DNA of 64,000 nucleotides from contig NZ_AP024895.1 in assembly GCF_024347055.1 (NCBI RefSeq), positions 2,170,001-2,234,000 on the forward strand. The letters are read 5' to 3'. The notes under the pieces are model-generated. The model was not told the origin of the DNA and did no database searches. It saw nothing but the letters and a program-made list of their open reading frames with translations. This document shows, in pieces, positions 54,926 to 62,300 of the stretch (within the stretch, counting starts at the first letter, position 1; each line of letters starts with the position of its first letter). The position numbers and the translations under genes are program-made. The stretch is from Vibrio porteresiae DSM 19223 (GTDB lineage: Bacteria > Pseudomonadota > Gammaproteobacteria > Enterobacterales > Vibrionaceae).

Positions 54926-55087
54926 TTATTCTTGAGATTCATCGTTCTCATATCTTTTTTTACTTTCTAGAATCCCCTCCATTACTGCTTCAGGATCTTC
55001 ACAATCTTTTGTTAGGTTAATCAGAAACGCCTCTTCTGTGCTTGTTTGTCTGACCCCATTAAAATAATAACTAAACGGAACACTCAT
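54926..55087 (-). CDS. Small protein downstream of the DGR reverse transcriptase (53 residues)
   Basis: ATG-initiated frame overlapping the last 17 bp of the reverse transcriptase gene in another frame, with a strong AAGGAG seven bases before the ATG. The product begins MSVPFSYYFNGVRQTST and is acidic, ending KKRYENDESQE. I do not recognise it. The ribosome-binding site and coupled position argue that it is made. It could be an accessory factor of the retroelement or simply the last gene of the phage operon. Confidence 0.6.
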   Translation of the reverse strand: MSVPFSYYFNGVRQTSTEEAFLINLTKDCEDPEAVMEGILESKKRYENDESQE

Positions 55088-56108
55088 CTTTACTCCTTAC
55101 AAATGGAACTGATAGAACGTATTTTATAAAATCGTATGACTGAGCATGTTTGGCACACCCAAGATAACTAGAGATGATTGGACTGATATCATCGAGTTCA
55201 ACTTCCCCTTGAGCATACAACTTTCTCAATCTTTTTATTTTATGCTTGAACCTTTTCTGAGTGCACTTCCTAAGCAGTTTATGGGTTGCATAAATTCTGT
55301 AGCCTACAAAATCCAGAGCTCTCCCATTACCAGAAGAAATAGGAAACACCTGAGTTTTATTATTGGTCTTTAGTTGAAGATTAACACTTAGCCACTCTTC
55401 AATAGTTTTTCTCACTCTCTGTAAGTGCTCTTTATCATGATGGATAATAATGAAATCATCCATATATCTGACATAAAACTTTTCCCTCAAACCATGCTTT
55501 ACAAACTGATCCAGCTCATTTAAATACATGTTGGCAAATAGTTGGCTGGTTAGATTTCCGATCGGGATTCCCACCCCCGCATTATCTGTATCTGAATGGT
55601 CTATTATTTTTTCTAAAAGAACCAACGTTCTCTTACAATTAATATGGGTTCCAACAATGTACTTCAATGTAGCGTGGTTTATTGAGTTGAAGTACTTTGC
55701 AATGTCAGCTTTTAGAGCATATACGGAGCCATGGTTCCTTTTTACAATTCTGATGAACGACTGAGCACGATCAGCGGCGGCGTGTGTGCCCTTGCCCTTC
55801 CGGCAAGCGTAACTATCATATATAAATCTTTTATTGATTACCGGCTCTATCACTCTATGGATTGCATGATGCACAACTCGATCTGAAAAAGGAGGTGCCG
55901 ATATGATTCGAAGTTTTGGCTCGTATACTGCAAATCTTCGGTGATTAGAAGGGGTGTATGAGCCCCATATTAGATGGTTCTGCGCATTAATTATGTTCTC
56001 TTCAACGCTTTCCATGTACTTCATAACGGGGGATTTATATCTTTTCCCCTTTTCTGCTTCTTTTGCAGCGAAGTATAAATTGTCGAATTCGACTATTTTT
56101 TCAAACAT
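55071..56108 (-). CDS. Diversity-generating retroelement reverse transcriptase
   Basis: 345-residue reverse transcriptase that copies the template RNA with adenine-specific errors for transfer into the variable repeat. The catalytic residues are present: Asp135 in ALKADIAKYF and YMDD at 215-218. IGNLTSQ (183-189) is the [I/L/V]GxxxSQ signature that separates DGR enzymes from group II intron and retron enzymes. The thumb region (SGNGRALDFVGYRIY) follows, and there is no maturase or nuclease domain. It lies 132 bp after the template-position repeat and downstream of Avd and the variable protein, the standard DGR order. Start ATG 56108; no frameshift or stop inside, so the enzyme looks functional. 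Confidence 0.95.
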   Translation of the reverse strand: MFEKIVEFDNLYFAAKEAEKGKRYKSPVMKYMESVEENIINAQNHLIWGSYTPSNHRRFAVYEPKLRIISAPPFSDRVVHHAIHRVIEPVINKRFIYDSYACRKGKGTHAAADRAQSFIRIVKRNHGSVYALKADIAKYFNSINHATLKYIVGTHINCKRTLVLLEKIIDHSDTDNAGVGIPIGNLTSQLFANMYLNELDQFVKHGLREKFYVRYMDDFIIIHHDKEHLQRVRKTIEEWLSVNLQLKTNNKTQVFPISSGNGRALDFVGYRIYATHKLLRKCTQKRFKHKIKRLRKLYAQGEVELDDISPIISSYLGCAKHAQSYDFIKYVLSVPFVRSKDECSV

Positions 56109-56240
56109 ATTAGTTCCTGAGCAGCCAGATCGCTCCAGCTGTTTGTATACGTTTCGGCCTCCTGCCGCGGCATAAGCATCCTTTCTTTCTGCTCTGGATT
56201 ATGCCCCTTAAGGAATAATCTTCTGGCGATTGAAGGGAAG

Positions 56241-56351
56241 CGGGCGAAACCCAACGTAGCTGCCCGCGTACGAGCGAGGGTTGTCGCAGTTCAGCGCCGC
56301 GGGGCCAGCATCGGACGCGCTGCTCCAGCCGCCACCGCGGATCGGGAAGCG
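56241..56351 (-). repeat. DGR repeat in template (TR) position, itself VR-like
   Basis: 111 bp copy between avd and the reverse transcriptase, where the template repeat is expected. It shares sharp ends and 99 of 111 bases with 56783-56893. In coding sense the eight differing codons here are GGC, AGC, GAT, AAC, GAC, AAC, TAC and GGC, against CAC, TAC, AAT, TAC, AAC, GGC, GAC and TAC in the variable gene. Several are A in the variable gene but G here, which adenine mutagenesis of this copy cannot produce. It is not preceded by any in-frame gene; read in the variable-protein frame it stops shortly after GFRP. Confidence 0.88.
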
Positions 56352-56378
56352 GAATAATGCTTATGCCTTTGATAAAAA

Positions 56379-56711
56379 TTATAGGGACTTCAACCATCCC
56401 CCAGTCATTCTTCCAAGTTCAGAAACATGCCTAACCCATATTTCATATTTCTTCATATCAATATAATGAAGGTCGTATGCGATTCTGATCATGTTTTTTA
56501 ACGTCGCTAGCTCTATATCTAAATCTTGGATTGTTGTTTTCTTGTGGTACCTCTTTGACGCCACAATAGTAAGCCTGAGAATTAGGTACATAGCTCTCCT
56601 AATGTCAGCTGCTAGAATGAATTTTTCTGACTTAGGAAATTGCCGCAAACAGACAAAGGCATAAGTCATCATTTCTCTAGTTTTAACCTGTATTGATAAT
56701 TCGTTATTCAC
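56379..56711 (-). CDS. avd: DGR accessory variability determinant (Avd, four-helix bundle)
   Basis: About 110 residues, almost entirely helical: VKTREMMTYAFVCLRQFPKSEKF, AADIRRAMYLILRLTIVASKRYHKK, TTIQDLDIELATLKNMIRIAYDLHYI, YEIWVRHVSELGRMTGGWLKS. This matches the four-helix Avd proteins that assemble as a pentamer and present the template RNA to the reverse transcriptase; basic residues lie on the helices. The start is uncertain: GTG 56711 gives a standard length, while the frame is open from TTG 56771, which would overlap the variable-protein stop by 4 bp. It is essential for mutagenic homing in characterised DGRs. Confidence 0.88.
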   Translation of the reverse strand: MNNELSIQVKTREMMTYAFVCLRQFPKSEKFILAADIRRAMYLILRLTIVASKRYHKKTTIQDLDIELATLKNMIRIAYDLHYIDMKKYEIWVRHVSELGRMTGGWLKSL

Positions 56712-56767
56712 TTCACCATAATCCACTGCGCTATCGCGCAGAATAACAAGACACAAAAGACCAAGGA

Positions 56768-58156
56768 TCAAGACGCGAAAGACGGGCGAAACCCAACGTA
56801 GCTGTACGCGTCCGAGCGAGGGCCGTTGCAGTACAGCGCCGCGGGGCCAGCATTGGACGCGTAGCTCCAGTGGCCACCGCGGATCGGGAAGCGCTCTCCG
56901 TCAGTGTTGTAATAAAAGCGCCCTTTTAATGACTTAGTGCAATCGATCGGCTCAATCAGTAGTCTTTGGAGAAGCTCATGCCCTTCATAGTCACTTGATT
57001 TAGTCAAACTACCCCAAACTTGATTAGATGCCACGGCAGCTGGGGGCGCAGTCATTGAGAACACATGACCAGAGTTGATGTATCTTCCAGTTGCAATCCA
57101 TTCAGCTTCGGGCTGTCCTAGGTATTCAGAAACATAAAACTGTCCATTAACCATTTTCCATCCCTCATCGCGCTCCCATACGTTACCGACCCAATTGCTA
57201 ACACCAAATGGGCCGCCATCATGCCTCCACGTGTCAGGACCCGAGCCAGTAAGCACTCGAGCAGTACCTGCCCGATCATTCGGCACTAGCCCATCTTGAC
57301 GCATGCCAAATTCGTTAACGGCGTCATATGCACGACCGTACTCTGTATTTCCGCGGGGCTGAAAGTTTTTTGACAGCATAATCCAGCCCAAGAGAGCTCG
57401 CTCGTATGCGCCTGCCATATGCCAACTATCACCCAGTTCTTCACATCTAGATCTCGATGTATCTGTATTAATTGACGTCCATGGGTCAAGGCCAGCTTGA
57501 GATACAGCTTTGCCACCACTATTCGATGCTTCATGAACACATATGTCAACGTAAGGCCTCAATGTGCCATCCTGACGCCTAAACGCGTCAACAACACCAG
57601 TAAACGGACAGTTCGGGACGTTAAGATCCTCGTACGTGCACAAGGGTATTCTGCACACAAGCTGAGCATTGCCGAACGAATCTTTACGTAGAATATTTCG
57701 ACCGCCAGAGACTAATGCCACAGCGTCTGCCATGGCTGTCTTTGCCAACCAATCATCTGCAAGCTTGCCGCTTGCATTGGCCTGGGGGATTTTACTTGCT
57801 GACGCTGTCTGAGTAGTTTCAATGCCGACCGTGTTCTTTAGTTCTGTAACTCCGCTTGGCAAAGATGCCCCGGCCGCAGTACCGATCTTCTGATCTATAC
57901 TTCCAATTACATTCCAAGCCGTATTTGAAGCATTTCGGCGCTTAATGAGCGCTGGAGATGTTGAGCTATCAATCCACTCAAGAAAAGCAAACGGCGCTGC
58001 TGGCTCGTTTACACCAACGTACTGACCAGTAACCCCATTTTCAATTTGTTCTACTAGATCATTGTATTTACTAAAGGCAGAACGAGGGCTTTCTCCTTTT
58101 CTTCCATTTGGTTGGGCGGTGTCTAAATCTACTTTATATAGTGATAAATCAGTCAT
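56768..58156 (-). CDS. DGR target: phage variable protein with C-type-lectin/FGE-like fold
   Basis: 462 residues. The first ~150 residues look fibre-like (Ala/Ser/Thr-rich, ALIKRRNASNTAWNVIGSI, ATQTASASKIPQANASGKLADDW). The second half is the formylglycine-enzyme-like C-type lectin fold used by DGR targets (WHMAGAYERALLGWIMLSKN, GVSNWVGNVWERDEGW), ending with the variable region at residues 422-458 (RFPIRGG-H-W ... VGFRP). Diversified positions inferred from the repeat comparison are H429, Y432, N435, Y442, N444, G445, D449 and Y451, which should form the ligand-binding surface. It is probably the receptor-binding tip of the phage tail. The 5' end overlaps the 68-residue gene by 8 bp. Confidence 0.93.
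   Translation of the reverse strand: MTDLSLYKVDLDTAQPNGRKGESPRSAFSKYNDLVEQIENGVTGQYVGVNEPAAPFAFLEWIDSSTSPALIKRRNASNTAWNVIGSIDQKIGTAAGASLPSGVTELKNTVGIETTQTASASKIPQANASGKLADDWLAKTAMADAVALVSGGRNILRKDSFGNAQLVCRIPLCTYEDLNVPNCPFTGVVDAFRRQDGTLRPYVDICVHEASNSGGKAVSQAGLDPWTSINTDTSRSRCEELGDSWHMAGAYERALLGWIMLSKNFQPRGNTEYGRAYDAVNEFGMRQDGLVPNDRAGTARVLTGSGPDTWRHDGGPFGVSNWVGNVWERDEGWKMVNGQFYVSEYLGQPEAEWIATGRYINSGHVFSMTAPPAAVASNQVWGSLTKSSDYEGHELLQRLLIEPIDCTKSLKGRFYYNTDGERFPIRGGHWSYASNAGPAALYCNGPRSDAYSYVGFRPSFAS
56783..56893 (-). repeat. DGR variable repeat (VR)
   Basis: 111 bp at the 3' end of the variable-protein gene, 12 differences from the copy at 56241-56351, all at the first or second base of eight codons that fit an ancestral AAC/AAT. 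The 22 bp nearest the stop codon (56783-56804) are identical in both copies and GC-rich, as expected of the initiation-of-homing segment. A run of near-palindromic bases (GACGCGAAAGACG) follows just past the repeat end. Confidence 0.93.
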
Positions 58157-58355
58157 TGCATTTCTCGCCTATTTCTCTTGGTTGCTGCTCTTTAATTGCT
58201 TTTTCAATCACATTTTGAAGCCTTGCGTTCAACCCAGCAATTAACTCACTAGTTAATCTATTTCCAGCGTTAGAAATCAGTATTTCATATACTTCTTGCT
58301 TAATACTTTTAGCAGGAATTAATCCGCTAATTAAATCTTTATCGATACCTTTCAT
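58149..58355 (-). CDS. Small phage protein, 68 residues
   Basis: Unrecognised, mostly helical: KDLISGLIPAKSIKQEVYEIL, NRLTSELIAGLNARLQNVIEKAIKEQQPRE. It overlaps genes on both sides (8 bp with the variable protein, 1 bp with the upstream gene), so it is coupled in the tail operon. It may be a fibre-assembly chaperone or structural adaptor; nothing in the sequence decides. Confidence 0.7.
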   Translation of the reverse strand: MKGIDKDLISGLIPAKSIKQEVYEILISNAGNRLTSELIAGLNARLQNVIEKAIKEQQPREIGEKCND

Positions 58356-59029
58356 TATGCAAAACCCGTCACATCGATAATTGCGAGATTACAAGCTGGA
58401 CTACTCCAGCTATCATTAGGATAGTAACCGCTACTTCTCATTTGTGTTGAATAACTGTAGTCAGCAACATATGCGGCAGTTATTCCATTTGGTGCATTTG
58501 TTATATAGCTAGCTGTGCGACTCTGTACGTAAATCATATTTCCTTGGACACCAAAGTAATTTGTTACAAACTCACTTTTTATATTTATAAAAATTGCAGC
58601 GTAAGTTCTACCAGATACATAAGAAAAAGTTCCATGCCCAGAAACGAATCCTGCAAATGCCAAGTTTTTGTCGCCAGAATAATATACGCACTGACCAGAA
58701 GTGTTGAATACCTGCAATCCAACTCCGCTCGCTGGATTAGATGGCTTATTAGAAAATATGTAAGCCGTAAACTGTACAGAAGCATTAGCAGACGACTTCC
58801 CGACACCTCTGATTATTGCCCTGCCATTTCCGGCCCAATCGAGATTTATATAATCGCTACAACGTAACGCAATTATTTCACCATCGTTGTAACTTATTTC
58901 TGCATATGAATGGTTATAATTTGTCGGAATTGTGGATGCTGTAATAACTCTGTCAAGAACGAATGTCAGGGTTTTTGAGTCAACCTGAAAAGTCCCATTG
59001 TTATTGACCGATTGAAAGCCAGAGCTCAT
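58355..59029 (-). CDS. Phage tail-associated protein, 224 residues
   Basis: No known catalytic motif. It starts MSSGFQSVNNNGTFQVDSKTLTF, a pattern similar to the beginning of the neighbouring upstream gene (GLQVFNSNGVLDMDSSTV), so the two are probably related or share a beta-rich domain. The rest is rich in Tyr, Ser and Asn, as in tail-tip or fibre beta-structures. ATG 59029 overlaps the stop of the upstream gene by 4 bp (ATGA); the frame extends to 59053. Confidence 0.75.
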   Translation of the reverse strand: MSSGFQSVNNNGTFQVDSKTLTFVLDRVITASTIPTNYNHSYAEISYNDGEIIALRCSDYINLDWAGNGRAIIRGVGKSSANASVQFTAYIFSNKPSNPASGVGLQVFNTSGQCVYYSGDKNLAFAGFVSGHGTFSYVSGRTYAAIFINIKSEFVTNYFGVQGNMIYVQSRTASYITNAPNGITAAYVADYSYSTQMRSSGYYPNDSWSSPACNLAIIDVTGFA

Positions 59030-59340
59030 CTTACCCCCACTATTGTATAGCATGTATTGATCGTATAGCCGCTGAGGGATGAGTCTCTAGTCCAAGACAT
59101 AGTCGAACCATTAAATACCAGGTAAGGGGCCGCGGCCATAACAGAAACTGATTCTGCTGGGGTGCCATTCCAGCCATTTAATGGAACCCCAAACAGTTGA
59201 TCACCTGATTGAACTCCAGGGATTGTTACGCTACCACTTATAGCAGTTGTATCTACGATAGTAAGCAATCTGCCAATGACAGTTGACGAGTCCATGTCGA
59301 GAACTCCATTGCTGTTGAATACCTGTAGACCCGCAGTCAT
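59026..59340 (-). CDS. Small phage tail-associated protein, 104 residues
   Basis: It starts MTAGLQVFNSNGVLDMDSSTVIGRLL, a family often encoded directly after protein J in siphoviruses and of unknown function; probably beta-rich. The ATG at 59340 lies in TAATG, sharing bases with the stop of J, so translation is coupled. The frame continues to a TTG at 59346 inside J. Confidence 0.78.
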   Translation of the reverse strand: MTAGLQVFNSNGVLDMDSSTVIGRLLTIVDTTAISGSVTIPGVQSGDQLFGVPLNGWNGTPAESVSVMAAAPYLVFNGSTMSWTRDSSLSGYTINTCYTIVGVR

Positions 59341-62300
59341 TACCAAATCCCCAATCTAACTCGTAATGTATTATTCTCGTCATACACTTGTATGACCTCA
59401 TTATTTAATGTCATGCGCCCCCCGCCTGAACTAGACGCATTCAATTGTATCTCCCCTGTGACGAAATTCAGTCGTAAAATCGGGTTCCCATCTTCATTAA
59501 CAGCTTCAGATTCCAACCACTCAGTAAATTTTGCTGCACCAATTGATGCGTCACCAATGATTGCAGAGTTCAAGACAGCAGTGTCATTGACAGTATCAAA
59601 TACAAATGGCGCATGGACCTTTCCGTCTATTAAATTAAGAAATCCAATAGTGTCAGCCATAATTAGAAATTCAGATCTAGACTCCCCATCCTCTCCTATC
59701 GACGCCCCTAGTGCGACGCCAGCTTGGACAACTTTACCATCTGCTCTAACTTGGGTTTTTACTTGCCAGTTTGCCTTTATCGCACCATCAAGATTCGCAA
59801 CTGTTTCTGAAACTTGCTGAACAGTAGCCTCAATTCCCCCTAAATCACCCAAGCCATCAATAGTCGCGGTTAACGTTTGAATATCTTGTGCCAATGCAGA
59901 ATCGGCATCCGCTCGCGCCGTTTGCTCTGCCAAGATAGCAGCTGAGTTGTCACCAACGGTCGCGGTTAACGCATCAATGTCTTGTGCCAATGCAGAATCA
60001 GCATTCGCTCGTGCGGTCTGCTCTGCCAAGATAGCAGCTGAGTTATTCCCTACCGTCGAGGTGACGGTATCGATACGAGAGCCTAGTGCTTCATCTGCGC
60101 TGGCGCGAGTTGAAGCCTCTGTGCTGATCTGAGATTCAGCGGTACCAACTCTAGATGTCAGTGCATTAACGTCGGTCGCCAATGCAGAATCGGCATCCGC
60201 TCGCGCCGTTTGCTCTGCCAAGATAGCAGCTGAGTTGTCACCAACGGTCGCGGTTAACGCATCAATGTCTTGTACCAATGCTGAATCAGCGTTCGCTCGT
60301 GCGGTCTGCTCTGCCAAGATAGCTGCATTTGAATCGTCGATCTTCGCCGTTACAAGCACGACACTTTCAGCTAGCGCATCGTCAGCACTTACTCGAGCTA
60401 ATCGCTCATCCGTGATAGCAGCTTCGCTTGCTCCAACTGAAACTTTTAATGTGTTTATTTGCCGAGCAAGTGAATAATCCCTCTCGTTCGACGCAGAAGT
60501 AGCGCTAACATTACCAACAAATGACTCTTCGTCATCATCATCACCGGCATACCACTGAAATCGTTCGTCAGTAGAACTATCATCACCAGATAAGAAGCCA
60601 AACGTTTTCAGTGCATCGTCAAGAATGCGTGAGTCAAGCTCGCTTACCTGTCCAGTCCTAACCTCGGACTCATTAATAATTGCAGCTGAGTTGTCACCAA
60701 CGGTCGCGGTTAACGCATCAATGTCTTGTGCCAATGCAGAATCAGCGTTCGCTCGTGCGGTCTGCTCTGCCAAGATAGCAGCTGAGTTATCCCCTACCGT
60801 CGAGGTGACGGTATCGATACGAGAGCCTAGTGCTTCATCTGCGCTGGCGCGAGTTGAAGCCTCTGTGCTGATCTGAGATTCAGTGGTACCAACCCTAGAT
60901 GTCAGTGCATTAACGTCGGTCGCCAATGCAGAATCGGCATCCGCTCGCGCCGTTTGCTCTGCCAAGATAGCAGCTGAGTTGTCACCAACGGTCGCGGTTA
61001 ACGCATCAATGTCTTGTGCCAATGCAGAATCAGCGTTCGCTCGTGCGGTCTGCTCTGCCAAGATAGCAGCTGAGTTATCCCCTACCGTCGAGGTGACGGT
61101 ATCGATACGAGAGCCTAGTGCTTCATCTGCGCTGGCGCGAGTTGAAGCCTCTGTGCTGATCTGAGATTCAGTGGTACCAACCCTAGATGTCAGTGCATTA
61201 ACGTCGGTCACCAATGCAGAATCAGCATCCGCTCGCGCTGTTTGCTCTGCCAAGATAGCAGCTGAGTTGTCACCAACGGTCGCGGTTAACGCGTCAATGT
61301 CTTGAGCTAATGCAGAATCAGCGTTCGCTCGTGCGGTCTGCTCTGCCAAGATAGCAGCTGAGTTATCCCCTACCGTCGAGGTGACCGTGTCGATACGAGA
61401 GCCTAGTGCTTCATCTGCGCTGGCGCGAGTTGAAGCCTCTGTGCTGATCTGAGATTCAGTGGTACCAACTCTAGATGTCAGTGCATTAACGTCGGTCGCC
61501 AATGCAGAATCAGCATCCGCTCGCGCTGTTTGCTCTGCCAAGATAGCAGCTGAGTTATTACCAACAGTCGCGGTAATTTGAGCTATAGATTGAGAGAGAG
61601 CCTCATCCCTAGTTGCAGATGCCGCATCAACCCTTGCTATTGAAGCCTCATTGTTTGCAACTCTTCCGCCTACGATTGAGATGGATTTTGCCTGTGAATA
61701 GTCAGCTTGATTAGATGCAGAAGTAATTGATACATTACCAACAAACGTATCTTGATCTTCATCATCTCCAGCGTACCAAAGCACATCTTCAGGCGAATTT
61801 TCATCATCACCAGATAAATACCCTATTAAATCATCACCAATCCCATCAATCTTTTCTTCAAAATTGATTTTAAGATCATCAATTCGGTCATTTATATCAC
61901 CAGACAGATTGGAGACGGTTTGATTTGTTTCATCAATACGCTGATTGACTGTGTTGCTCAGCTCCTCTACGGTTTGGTTTGACGAGTCAATTCGTGAATT
62001 AACATCTTGAGAAAGGTCAGACACAACCTGATTAGTCTGATCTATTTTTTGATTAACATCTAAGCTTAAAGCAGAAATCGTTTCGTTGACTTCACTAATT
62101 TTTTGATCAACTTCGATGTCTATATCACTGGCAATCCCATCTCCTATCTGTTCAATAAGACCAGGGGCCAGCTCTCCAGTGCCGATCTTCCCCTCCAGAT
62201 AGCTGAGAATCTCATCTGATGAAGTTGAGGAAACACCGCGAACCCATGCCGTCCATGCACTCACATTTCCTGTTCTATCTAAAATTCTGGCTCTGAACCA

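Larger units (their letters stand above)
55071..58156 (-). mobile_element. Diversity-generating retroelement (DGR) cassette
   Basis: Order in the direction of transcription: variable protein with a 111 bp repeat at its 3' end, Avd, an untranslated 111 bp repeat, reverse transcriptase. This is the canonical DGR layout in phage and bacterial genomes. It would vary the receptor-binding tip protein of the phage. The unusual relation of the two repeats is described under the repeats and findings. Confidence 0.93.

Noticed and set aside
56110..56397. 95-residue - strand ORF over the template-position repeat
   Set aside because: It reads the repeat in a frame different from the variable protein, has no family features, and lies exactly where the untranslated template RNA of a DGR is expected.
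59392..61164. Several + strand ORFs of 60-140 residues opposite protein J
   Set aside because: They are antisense shadows of the repeated coiled-coil codons, and their translations repeat with the same 96-residue period.
59877..61570. Regularly spaced repeats that might suggest a CRISPR array
   Set aside because: The repeats are coding in one continuous frame of protein J with a 288 bp period and no spacer structure; they are coiled-coil units.
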